From an uncultured Actinomycetes bacterium (lineage in GTDB: Bacteria > Actinomycetota > Actinomycetes > S36-B12): DNA of 9,640 nt. Shown piece after piece: positions 1 through 6,246 of the stretch. Both the position numbers and the translations under genes were made by a program. How positions within the stretch are numbered: position 1 is the stretch's first letter; the number at the start of each line of letters is the position of its first letter. The stretch covers positions 1 through 9,640 of the forward strand of contig CALFIA010000136.1 of the NCBI GenBank assembly GCA_937876275.1, written 5' to 3'. A model generated the notes under the pieces. The model made no database searches and was not told where the DNA came from. It saw only the letters and a program-made list of their open reading frames with translations.

Positions 1-169
1 CGACCTCCTTGACGGCGTAGACCATGCCGTTGATGCGCACGAAGCGCACGATGTGCCGGGAAATGCCGCGCGGAAGTGCGACGACGAGATCCTCGGGCCA
101 CTCCTCGAGGGGTAGATCCCACGGCAGGAAGGCGAAGTCCGGCTCGTTGATGGCCATGGTCATCCGCAT
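1..169 (-). CDS. DUF4032 domain-containing protein, N-terminal part (truncated by window edge)
   Basis: Reading the minus strand from the ATG at 169 gives an open frame to the window edge, about 56 residues. It includes the stretches FAFLPWDLPLEEWPEDL and ALPRGISRHIVRFVR, then NGMVYAVKE. From memory this matches the N-terminus of actinobacterial DUF4032 proteins, sometimes annotated as lipopolysaccharide-kinase-like because of a kinase-like fold; the biochemical role is unknown. The ATG at 169 is preferred because GGGAGG lies 8 nt upstream (complement of 178-183). An in-frame GTG at 211 has no ribosome binding site. The gene is transcribed away from the LacI-type regulator, leaving a 78-bp divergent gap. 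The C-terminus lies outside the window. Its link to the amine cluster is positional only; it looks like a housekeeping neighbour. Confidence 0.75.
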   Translation of the reverse strand, partial: MRMTMAINEPDFAFLPWDLPLEEWPEDLVVALPRGISRHIVRFVRINGMVYAVKEV

Positions 170-177
170 GCGGAAAG

Positions 178-183
178 CCTCCC
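178..183 (-). promoter_or_regulatory. Ribosome binding site deciding the DUF4032 start
   Basis: On the minus strand GGGAGG precedes the ATG at 169 by 8 nt. It favours that start over the in-frame GTG at 211 and over the ATGs at 163 and 157. Confidence 0.6.
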
Positions 184-222
184 ATGCCGGCTGCCCATCG
201 GTCGATGTCACGAAACTGACGT

Positions 223-239
223 TGTTACATATCGGTACA
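223..239. promoter_or_regulatory. Imperfect dyad over the lacI promoter, candidate autoregulatory operator
   Basis: TGTTACATATCGGTACA has outer arms TGT and ACA plus a matching inner C/G pair (TGTNNC N5 GNNACA). It overlaps the proposed -10 box and lies in the short divergent gap. LacI-family repressors usually bind dyads and often repress their own gene, so autoregulation is plausible. The symmetry is partial, so this is tentative. Confidence 0.3.
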
Positions 240-241
240 GT
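236..241 (+). promoter_or_regulatory. Probable -10 box of a leaderless lacI-type transcript
   Basis: TACAGT fits the actinobacterial -10 pattern TANNNT and ends six bases before the ATG at 248. Transcription would therefore begin at or next to the start codon. The GAGG at 242-245 is only two bases from the ATG, too close for a normal Shine-Dalgarno, which supports leaderless initiation. No convincing -35 box is visible (CTGACG at 216-221 gives a spacer of only 14). Confidence 0.5.
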
Positions 242-247
242 GAGGTT

Positions 248-1282
248 ATGACCGAGGCGCCGGCACCCAAGGCCACCCTTGCCTTGATTGCCGAGCAGGC
301 CGGGGTGAGTGAGGCCACGGTCTCTCGCGTGCTCAACGGTCGCCCGGGCGCCTCAGATGCAACGCGGCAGTCAGTGCTCACGGCACTAGACGTGCTCGGT
401 TACGAGCGACCGTCAAAGCTGCGTGCACGCGCTGGGCTCGTCGGGCTTATCGTTCCCGAGCTCGAGAACCCGATCTTTCCGATTCTCGCTCAGGGCATGG
501 AGACCCAGCTCGCCCATCTGGGTTACACCCCGGTGCTGTGTACCCAGACTCCCGGTGGCGTGAGCGAAGAGGAGTACGTCGATCTCCTTCTTGAACGCGG
601 GGTCGCAGGCATCATCTTCGTGAGCGGCGGTCACGCCGATATTTCCGCCGACATGTCGCGCTACCAGTCACTCGTCGAGCGCAAGCTGCCCGTGGTCTAC
701 GTCAATGGCTTCGCGGAGGGCATTGATGCCCCCTTCATTTCCGACGATGACTTCACTGCCATGGATCTTGCCGTCGCTCACCTGACCTCGATGGGTCACC
801 GACGCATTGGTCTCGCCGTGGGGCCAGACCGATTCGTGCCTGTCGTGCGCAAGCGCGCCGGATTCATCGATGCGATGCAGCGTCATGCCGGTGTCACTGC
901 CGATGAAGCGGCATCGTTGGTCAACCATTCGCTTTTCACCGTGGAAGGCGGGCAGGCAGCTGCCCATCATCTTCTGGCTGCCGGGTGCACCGCGATCGTC
1001 TGCGGCTCTGATCTCATGGCTCTTGGTGTCGTGCGCACCGTGCGCCAGCGCGGCATGAACGTGCCGGGTGATGTCTCGGTTATCGGCTACGACGATTCGA
1101 TGCTGATGGCTTTCACTGACCCGCCGTTGACGACACTTCGGCAGTCAGTGCACGCCATGGGTACCGCAGCAGTGCAGGCACTCATGGACGAAATCAACGG
1201 CACGCCCGCACCTCGCGATGAATTCATGTTTCGCCCGGAACTCATCGTGCGAAATTCAACCGGTGCCGCACCCCAGCACTAA
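248..1282 (+). CDS. LacI/GalR-family transcriptional regulator
   Basis: This 344-residue protein has the full LacI-family architecture. An N-terminal helix-turn-helix (about residues 10-55) contains SEATVSRVLNGRPGASDAT and ends at LGYERPS. A periplasmic-binding-protein-like effector domain (about 63-338) includes GLIVPELENPIFP, a FISDDDFTAMDLAVAHL segment, MGHRRIGLAVGP, CGSDLMALGV, VPGDVSVIGYDDS and PPLTTLRQ. The hinge (SKLRARAG) departs from the usual NPxARSL-type hinge. The family typically senses small molecules, mostly sugars, and represses neighbouring operons. Here it sits 21 bp upstream of a gamma-glutamyl-amide hydrolase gene and near a gamma-glutamyl synthetase operon, so an amine or gamma-glutamyl intermediate is a reasonable but unproven effector. 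The ATG at 248 fits a leaderless start. The family call is certain; the regulon is inferred. Confidence 0.95.
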   Translation: MTEAPAPKATLALIAEQAGVSEATVSRVLNGRPGASDATRQSVLTALDVLGYERPSKLRARAGLVGLIVPELENPIFPILAQGMETQLAHLGYTPVLCTQTPGGVSEEEYVDLLLERGVAGIIFVSGGHADISADMSRYQSLVERKLPVVYVNGFAEGIDAPFISDDDFTAMDLAVAHLTSMGHRRIGLAVGPDRFVPVVRKRAGFIDAMQRHAGVTADEAASLVNHSLFTVEGGQAAAHHLLAAGCTAIVCGSDLMALGVVRTVRQRGMNVPGDVSVIGYDDSMLMAFTDPPLTTLRQSVHAMGTAAVQALMDEINGTPAPRDEFMFRPELIVRNSTGAAPQH

Positions 1283-1292
1283 GAACGAAATT

Positions 1293-1298
1293 AAGGAG
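1293..1298 (+). promoter_or_regulatory. Shine-Dalgarno of the puuD-like gene
   Basis: AAGGAG lies five bases before the GTG at 1304. It fixes the start and shows that this gene, just downstream of the regulator, can be translated from a shared transcript. Confidence 0.65.
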
Positions 1299-1303
1299 AT
1301 CAC

Positions 1304-2023
1304 GTGTCGCGTCCTGTCATTGGCGTCAGCACCTACCTCGAGCAAGCGAAGTGGGGTGCCTGGGATGTCACCGCGTCCACCCTTCCGCACTGGTACCTCG
1401 ATCTCTTCCAGGAGTCAGGTGCGCGGGTCGTGCTGCTGCCGCCTGACATCGACCCCGACGTGTCAGTTCTTGACCGGCTCGACGGCCTGGTGATCGTCGG
1501 CGGCGCCGACGTTGACCCATCGCTGTATGGCGAGGAGCCGCACGACACCACTGACGTGCCACGTGTCTCGCGTGACACGTCCGAGATCGCTCTCTACCGT
1601 GGCGCTCGCGAGCGCGATATGCCTGTGTTCGGCATCTGCCGAGGCCTGCAGATCATGGCCGTGGCTCACGGCGGCGCACTGCACCAGAACATGCCCGACA
1701 TCTCCGATGTCACGCATCGCATCAAGCCGGGTCACTTCAATGACCACGAGGCTGAGTTCATCGAAGGATCACTCGTGGCCAAGGCGATGGGCGGAACCGA
1801 GGCGATCGTGAACTCCTCGCATCATCAGGCCGTGAAGGATCCCGGTGACCTTCAGATCACGGGTGTCGCGCCCGACGGCACGATCGAGGTGTGCGAAGAC
1901 CCCCGTGGCGCTTATGTGATCGGCGTGCAGTGGCACCCCGAGCATCCTGATCGCCGGGTGCGCGATGTCGGTCTCATCCGAAATTTCCTGGACGCCGCCA
2001 CGGCGTATCGCGCTTCGCGCTAG
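1304..2023 (+). CDS. Gamma-glutamyl-gamma-aminobutyrate hydrolase family protein (PuuD-like class I glutamine amidotransferase, peptidase C26)
   Basis: This 239-residue protein starts at a GTG with a strong Shine-Dalgarno. The N-terminus (RPVIGVSTYLE) and the VIVGGADVDPSLYGEEP segment (about 63-79) are typical of the PuuD branch. The nucleophile elbow FGICRGLQ places the catalytic Cys at 112. GVQWHPEHPD supplies His211 and Glu213, completing the Cys-His-Glu triad. NSSHHQAV is another family signature. Family members cleave gamma-glutamyl amide bonds; E. coli PuuD releases GABA and glutamate from gamma-glutamyl-GABA. No synthase partner domain is fused, so it should act as a free cytosolic hydrolase. 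Here it would release glutamate and the oxidised amine product in the last pathway step. It is probably cotranscribed with the LacI-type gene. M. tuberculosis Rv2859c, beside glnA4 and aldC, is the likely counterpart. The exact substrate is unknown. Confidence 0.92.
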   Translation: MSRPVIGVSTYLEQAKWGAWDVTASTLPHWYLDLFQESGARVVLLPPDIDPDVSVLDRLDGLVIVGGADVDPSLYGEEPHDTTDVPRVSRDTSEIALYRGARERDMPVFGICRGLQIMAVAHGGALHQNMPDISDVTHRIKPGHFNDHEAEFIEGSLVAKAMGGTEAIVNSSHHQAVKDPGDLQITGVAPDGTIEVCEDPRGAYVIGVQWHPEHPDRRVRDVGLIRNFLDAATAYRASR

Positions 2024-2382
2024 TTCGAGGTGTCGCAGGCGGCTGTGCCGCCAGGGAGTCGGTGTCGATTCGAGGCAATCACTCGGTACGTGGCTGCTGC
2101 GAGGGATCGAACTCCAGGAAGCTCACCGATCGCACCGAGCGCTGACCAGGCAGGGCCTGCTTCGCGAAGCATTGCGGTAATCGCTGCCGCACCCGAACGA
2201 TTCTCGCCCGAGTTACTGACCCATTGCACGGCTTTCGAGCACTGCTCTGGGGTGAGCCCGAGAGCATCGAGGTCGGAAGTCTGCCAGGGCTGAACGTCGG
2301 TGCTTGGCTTGATGCGTCGGGTGATGACACCGGCTGAACAAGTGCAGAACGCGCAATCGCCGTCGAAGATGAGGATCGACAT
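2020..2382 (-). CDS. DCC family thiol-disulfide oxidoreductase-like protein (DUF393)
   Basis: This 120-residue protein begins MSILIFDGDCAFCTC, the hallmark of the DCC/DUF393 family (usually YDGDCxxC). A Cys-X2-Cys pair sits at residues 10 and 13, with further Cys at 15 and near the C-terminus. The family is described as thiol-disulfide oxidoreductase-like, but its physiological role is poorly defined. A GAGAGGA-type ribosome binding site lies just upstream of the ATG at 2382. It follows the SDR gene after 44 bp on the same strand and is probably the last gene of the leftward operon. Its stop codon overlaps the convergent amidotransferase stop in a shared CTAG. There is no evident enzymatic link to gamma-glutamyl amine metabolism; it may be a passenger or a redox partner. 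Confidence 0.85.
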   Translation of the reverse strand: MSILIFDGDCAFCTCSAGVITRRIKPSTDVQPWQTSDLDALGLTPEQCSKAVQWVSNSGENRSGAAAITAMLREAGPAWSALGAIGELPGVRSLAAATYRVIASNRHRLPGGTAACDTSN

Positions 2383-2426
2383 GCGATTCCTCTCCCTCGA
2401 CGGCGATATGCGCGAGCGTGGTCTGA

Positions 2427-3206
2427 CTACAGCGGGGTGACGTATGCGCCCGAGATGCCACCGTCGACCAGGAAGTTCGATGCGGTGATGAACGAGGAGT
2501 CATCGCTAGCCAGGAAGGCGACGGCTGCTGCCAGCTCATCTGCCTCGCCGAAGCGACCCATCGGGATGTGCACGAGACGACGCGCAGCGCGCTCGGGATC
2601 CTTCGCGAACAGCTCGATGAGAAGCGGAGTATTGACTGGTCCAGGGGAGAGCGCGTTAACGCGCACGCCGCTGCGGGCGAACTGCACGCCGAGCTCACGG
2701 CTCATGGCCAGCACGCCACCCTTGGAGGCGGTGTAGCTGATCTGGCTGGTGGCCGCTGCCATTGTCGCGACGAACGACGCGGTATTGATGATCGAGCCCT
2801 TGCCCTGCTCGAGCATGATCGGGATGACCTCCTTGCAGCACAGGTACACGCTGGTGAGGTTCACCTCCTGCACTCGGCGCCACGCGTCGATGCCGGTCTC
2901 GAGAATCGAGTCGTCATCGGGCGGCGAGATGCCGGCGTTGTTGAAGGCGATGTCGACGCTTCCGTAGGTGTCCTTGGCCTTCTTGAACATCGCTGCGACG
3001 TCGTCGGCATTCGTGACGTCGGTACGAATGAAGGTGCCATTGACCTCGGCTGCTGCGGCCTCGCCCGACACGGGATCGAGATCGCCGATGACGACATGGG
3101 CGCCCTCGTCGGCGAAGCGACGAACCGACGCGAGGCCGATGCCGCTGGCGCCACCGGTGACGACGGCGACGCGGCCCTCGAGACGGCTGCACTTGCTGTT
3201 GCTCAT
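2427..3206 (-). CDS. SDR family NAD(P)-dependent oxidoreductase
   Basis: This 259-residue classical short-chain dehydrogenase carries TGGASGIG (residues 17-24, cofactor-binding glycine motif), Asp42 after the second strand (favouring NAD(H) over NADP(H)), NNAG at 89-92, and an Asn116-Ser144-Tyr158-Lys162 catalytic tetrad (YTASK). NALSPGPVNTPL and the VDGG near the C-terminus are also typical. The ATG at 3206 has an AAGAGGA ribosome binding site three bases away. The gene lies 84 bp downstream of the aldehyde dehydrogenase gene, in the same order as M. tuberculosis Rv2858c-Rv2857c. Automatic annotation may label it 3-oxoacyl-ACP reductase (FabG), but no fatty-acid genes are nearby. Given the neighbours, I infer oxidation of the hydroxyl end of a gamma-glutamyl amino alcohol to the aldehyde. 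The family is certain; the substrate is inferred. Confidence 0.93.
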   Translation of the reverse strand: MSNSKCSRLEGRVAVVTGGASGIGLASVRRFADEGAHVVIGDLDPVSGEAAAAEVNGTFIRTDVTNADDVAAMFKKAKDTYGSVDIAFNNAGISPPDDDSILETGIDAWRRVQEVNLTSVYLCCKEVIPIMLEQGKGSIINTASFVATMAAATSQISYTASKGGVLAMSRELGVQFARSGVRVNALSPGPVNTPLLIELFAKDPERAARRLVHIPMGRFGEADELAAAVAFLASDDSSFITASNFLVDGGISGAYVTPL

Positions 3207-3290
3207 GATTCCTCTTCCGGGATCAATGCGGATGGTGTCTTACTGGTCGTGCAGGTGGTGCGGGGTGCTTCGTTCCCCCGAGATACGAGA

Positions 3291-4646
3291 TTAGTCCTCG
3301 GTGGAGATGAAGACGTTCTTGGTCTCGGTGAAGGCATCGAGCGCATCGGGGCCGAGCTCGCGGCCGAGACCCGACTTCTTGTAGCCGCCGAACGGTGTCC
3401 AGTAGCGAACCGAGCTGTGCGAGTTGACCGACAGGTTGCCGGTCTCCACGCCGCGTGCCACGCGGATGCCACGACCGATGTCGCGAGTCCAGATCGAGCC
3501 CGAAAGCCCGTACTCGGAGTCATTGGCCATGCGGATCGCGTCGGCTTCGTCCTCGAACGGAACGACGACGACAACCGGGCCAAAGATCTCCTCGCGGTAG
3601 GCGCGGTCGTTCTCGGTGCCGGTGAGCACGGTCGGCGGGAACCAGTTGCCCTTGCCCGTGGGTGCGGTGCCCTGGAAGGCAATCGGTGCACCATCCGGCA
3701 CGAACGACTTCACTGATTCGAGCTGCGCCTTGGTGATCAGCGGGCCCATGTCGGTCTTCGTGTCGTTGGGGTCACCGCAGACGAAGTTCTTCACGGCCGG
3801 CTCGAGAAGTTCCATGAAGCGGTCGTAGGCCTTGCGCTCGACGAGGATGCGCGAGCGAGCGCAGCAGTCCTGGCCGGCGTTATCGAAGACACCGCCCGGC
3901 GCACTTGCTGCAGCCTTCTCGAGATCGGAGTCGGCGAACACGATGTTCGCGCTCTTGCCGCCGAGTTCGAGAGTCACGGCCTTGATCTGCTTGGCGCAGC
4001 CCTCCATGATTCCCTGGCCCACCTGGGTTGAGCCGGTGAAGACCACCTTGCGGACGAGCTCGTGGTCGACGAAACGCTGCCCGACAACAGAGCCCTTGCC
4101 GGGCAGTACCTGAAGTACGTGCTCAGGGATGCCGGCTTCGAGTGCGAGCTCGCCAATGCGAATGGCGGTCAGCGGAGTGACCTCGGCAGGCTTGAGAACG
4201 ACGGTGCAGCCGGCCGCGAGTGCCGGGGCAAGGCCCCAGCCGGCGATCGGCATCGGGAAGTTCCAGGGAACGATCACGCCGACAACGCCAACAGGCTCCT
4301 TGAAGGTCATGTCGATGCCGCCGGGAACGGGGATCTGCCTGCCGAACAGGCGCTCGGGCGAACCGCTGTAGTACTGCAGCACGTTGGCGATGTTGTTGAC
4401 TTCCCAGCGGGCGTTGCCGATGGTGTGGCCGGAGTTCACGACCTCGAGCAGTGCGAGCTCATCTTCGTGTGCGCGCACGATGTCGGAGAAGCGGCGCAGC
4501 AAGTTGGCGCGATCGCCAGGCGTCACCTCGCGCCATGTCTTCAGTGCCTCATGCGAGCGAGCGATGGCCTCGTCGGTCTGCTCGAGCGAGGTCGAGGGAA
4601 CGGTGGTGACGACCTCTTCGGTGGCCGGGTTGATGACGCTGAACAT
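3291..4646 (-). CDS. Aldehyde dehydrogenase family protein (PuuC/AldC-like)
   Basis: This 451-residue NAD(P)-dependent aldehyde dehydrogenase has PWNF with Asn129, LKPAE with Lys152, the FTGST cofactor loop at 203-207, LELGG with general base Glu227, and FDNAGQDCCARSR with catalytic Cys261. EEIFGPVV and PFGGYKKSGLGRELG complete the family pattern. It is shorter than the common 480-500 residue enzymes because it begins almost directly at the INPATEE motif. As far as I recall, M. tuberculosis AldC (Rv2858c) is of similar length. GGAG four bases before the ATG at 4646 supports the start. It lies 33 bp downstream of the GS-like gene. The likely role is oxidation of a gamma-glutamyl-aminoaldehyde to the acid, as PuuC does in putrescine breakdown. 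All catalytic residues are present; the substrate is inferred from context. Confidence 0.95.
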   Translation of the reverse strand: MFSVINPATEEVVTTVPSTSLEQTDEAIARSHEALKTWREVTPGDRANLLRRFSDIVRAHEDELALLEVVNSGHTIGNARWEVNNIANVLQYYSGSPERLFGRQIPVPGGIDMTFKEPVGVVGVIVPWNFPMPIAGWGLAPALAAGCTVVLKPAEVTPLTAIRIGELALEAGIPEHVLQVLPGKGSVVGQRFVDHELVRKVVFTGSTQVGQGIMEGCAKQIKAVTLELGGKSANIVFADSDLEKAAASAPGGVFDNAGQDCCARSRILVERKAYDRFMELLEPAVKNFVCGDPNDTKTDMGPLITKAQLESVKSFVPDGAPIAFQGTAPTGKGNWFPPTVLTGTENDRAYREEIFGPVVVVVPFEDEADAIRMANDSEYGLSGSIWTRDIGRGIRVARGVETGNLSVNSHSSVRYWTPFGGYKKSGLGRELGPDALDAFTETKNVFISTED

Positions 4647-4679
4647 GATGCTCCTATGTCGGGGAACGAACGGTTGAGG

Positions 4680-6044
4680 TTACAGGCGCTCGAAGCTGCG
4701 GTAGCGCTCCCAGTCGGTGACGGCACTACCGTAAGCCGCGATCTCGACGCGCGCCATGTTGGCGTAATGCGCCTGAACGTCAGCACCGAAGGTCTCGCGG
4801 ATCCAGCTGGAGCCCTCCCACAGCGCCAGCGCCTCGTTCATCGACGTAGGCACTCGCTCGGAGTCGCTGCCGTAGGCATTACCGGTGAAGATCGGTTCGA
4901 GTGCGGTCTTGTTCTCGATGCCATCGAGGCCCGCGGCGATCATGCCCGCGACGGCGAGATACGGATTGACGTCGCCGCCGGGAACGCGGTTCTCTAGACG
5001 CAGCGACTGGCCGTGACCGACTAGGCGGAACGCGCAGGTGCGGTTATCGCGACCCCAGCGGATGGCAGTCGGCGCAAATGAGCCCTCGACAAAGCGCTTG
5101 TAGCTATTGATCTGCGGGGCGAAGAGCAACGTGAGCTCGCGCATGTGCGCGAGTTGACCGGCAATGAAGGCCTTGCCGAGTTCGGAGAGGCCTTCCTCGC
5201 CCTTGTCGTCGGCCATCACCATCGAGCCGTCGGTACCGCGGAACGAGAGGTGGATGTGGCAGGAGTTGCCCTCGCGCTCGTTGTACTTGGCCATGAAGGT
5301 CAGCGCCATGTCTTCCTGCGATGCGATTTCCTTGGCACCGGTCTTGTAGACCACGTGGTTGTCGCAGGTGTTGAGCGCATCGCGGTACTTGAACGCGATC
5401 TCGTGCTGGCCGAGATTGCACTCGCCCTTCGCGCTCTCGACAGTCATGCCGGCTGCATACATCTCATTGCGGATGCGGCGCAGCAGCGGCTCGACGCGAG
5501 CGCCGCCGAGCATCGAGTAGTCGACGTTGTAGAGATTTGCGGGCGTGAGATTGCGGTAGCCGTTGATCCAGGCCTCTTCGTAGGTGTCGAGGAAGACGAT
5601 GAACTCAAGCTCAGTGCCGACGAAGGCGCCCATGCCTGCGGCCTCGAGTCGATCGAGCTGCTTCTTGAGGACCTGGCGAGGTGAGGCAACGACCGGGCTG
5701 CCGTCCTCCCACAGCACGTCGCACAGCACGCCGACAGCCCCGGGCTGCCACGGGATGCGGTGCAGCGAGGTGAGATCAGGGCGCATCACCATGTCGCCGT
5801 AGCCGGTATCCCAGGAGCTCATCGCGTAGCCATCGACCGTGTTCATGTCGACGTCGACTGCGAGCAGGTAGTTGCAGCCCTCGGTGCCATGACCGAGAAC
5901 CTCGTCAACGAAGAACTGTGCGTGGATGCGCTTGCCTGCCAGGCGGCCCTGCATGTCGGTGATCGAGACGGCAACCGTGTCGATCTGCCCGAGCTCGACC
6001 TCGCGCTTGAGGGTCTCGACGTCGAGGGGAACGTGCCGGCTCAT
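4680..6044 (-). CDS. Glutamine synthetase family protein, probable gamma-glutamyl-amine synthetase (PuuA/GlnA3/GlnA4-like)
   Basis: Counting from the ATG at 6044 this is a 454-residue type I glutamine synthetase homologue. An N-terminal beta-Grasp-like part contains DMQGRLAGKR. The catalytic part has ELEF (Glu145, Glu147), GECNLGQHE (Glu208, Glu215), CHIHLSF (His263, His265), NSYKRF (313-318), IRWGRDNRT and RLENRVPGGDVNPY (Glu351, Arg353). The metal and ATP ligands are therefore present. The adenylylation loop of GlnA (NLYDLPPEE type) is absent, as in non-assimilatory paralogues. Such enzymes ligate glutamate to amines: putrescine (PuuA), polyamines (Streptomyces GlnA3) or ethanolamine (Streptomyces GlnA4). 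M. tuberculosis GlnA4 (Rv2860c) has the same neighbours. An in-frame ATG at 6089 would give 469 residues, but GGAGG lies only before 6044. It is the first gene of the leftward operon. True glutamine synthesis is unlikely; the amine partner is not visible from sequence. Confidence 0.92.
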   Translation of the reverse strand: MSRHVPLDVETLKREVELGQIDTVAVSITDMQGRLAGKRIHAQFFVDEVLGHGTEGCNYLLAVDVDMNTVDGYAMSSWDTGYGDMVMRPDLTSLHRIPWQPGAVGVLCDVLWEDGSPVVASPRQVLKKQLDRLEAAGMGAFVGTELEFIVFLDTYEEAWINGYRNLTPANLYNVDYSMLGGARVEPLLRRIRNEMYAAGMTVESAKGECNLGQHEIAFKYRDALNTCDNHVVYKTGAKEIASQEDMALTFMAKYNEREGNSCHIHLSFRGTDGSMVMADDKGEEGLSELGKAFIAGQLAHMRELTLLFAPQINSYKRFVEGSFAPTAIRWGRDNRTCAFRLVGHGQSLRLENRVPGGDVNPYLAVAGMIAAGLDGIENKTALEPIFTGNAYGSDSERVPTSMNEALALWEGSSWIRETFGADVQAHYANMARVEIAAYGSAVTDWERYRSFERL

Positions 6045-6049
6045 CCATG

Positions 6050-6054
6050 CCTCC
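6050..6054 (-). promoter_or_regulatory. Ribosome binding site deciding the GS-like start
   Basis: On the minus strand GGAGG ends five bases before the ATG at 6044. The alternative ATG at 6089 has only the weak GGGCAG ahead of it, and the 15 extra residues it would add (MPDSSTEHAPATEAW) are low-complexity and unlike the family. Confidence 0.6.
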
Positions 6055-6136
6055 GTTGCTGGTGCGTGCTCAGTGCTCGAATCGGGCATTCTGCCCGAAC
6101 TGGTGCGGGGTTAACTCTGCCGTACGACCCCCAGGG

Positions 6137-6173
6137 CGGGCAGCCCGATACGGATATCGGTGCCCTCGAGAGG
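6137..6173. promoter_or_regulatory. Cluster of inverted repeats in the GS-like/phosphotransferase divergent region, candidate operator
   Basis: Three dyads follow one another: CGGGCAGCCCG (6137-6147), the perfect 6+6 repeat CCGATACGGATATCGG (6145-6160) and CCTCGAGAGG (6164-6173). They sit in the 157-bp gap (6090-6246 if the phosphotransferase starts at 6247), upstream of both the leftward operon and the rightward gene. The middle repeat is the strongest because it is not simply GC-rich. ATATCGGTGC at 6154-6163 matches ATATCGGTAC at 229-238 of the lacI promoter in nine of ten bases, which is compatible with one regulator at both sites. I could not place a clear -35/-10 pair for the leftward operon in the rest of the gap. 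Confidence 0.4.
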
Positions 6174-6234
6174 CGCCGACCTGGAGTGGTTCCCTCGCCT
6201 GCTCATTCGCGAGCGTGGAATCACCCCGCTCGCC

Positions 6235-6240
6235 TATGGT
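6235..6240 (+). promoter_or_regulatory. Probable -10 box of a leaderless phosphotransferase transcript
   Basis: TATGGT matches TANNNT and ends exactly six bases before the GTG at 6247, the same geometry as the lacI-type gene at 236-248. No Shine-Dalgarno precedes the GTG. The -35 region is not recognisable. Confidence 0.5.
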
Positions 6241-6246
6241 CTGCCC

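Noticed and set aside
24..251. Plus-strand open frame of 75 residues at the left edge
   Set aside because: It is Arg/Ser-rich and lies antisense to the DUF4032 frame, which has a ribosome binding site and a recognisable N-terminus.
3207..3290. Small hairpin (CGGGG/CCCCG) in the 84-bp ALDH-SDR gap as a terminator
   Set aside because: The stem is only 5 bp with a 10-base loop and no U-run; the two genes more likely share a transcript.
2568..3716. Long plus-strand open frame of 382 residues antisense to the SDR and ALDH genes
   Set aside because: Its translation is low in family-like motifs, Asp/Val/Gly/Arg rich, and is the mirror of two well-conserved genes; high third-position GC produces such antisense frames.
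4062..4997. Plus-strand open frame of 311 residues antisense to the ALDH and GS-like genes
   Set aside because: Same reason: catalytic motifs of both enzymes are on the opposite strand and this frame has no recognisable domain.
4680..6044. Calling the GS-like gene a housekeeping glutamine synthetase (glnA)
   Set aside because: The adenylylation motif is missing and the neighbours are amine-catabolic genes; PuuA/GlnA4-type function fits better.
6160..6246. N-terminal extension of the phosphotransferase from the GTG at 6160
   Set aside because: No ribosome binding site, the extra 29 residues do not resemble the family, and it would overlap the inverted repeat and place the -10 box inside the gene.
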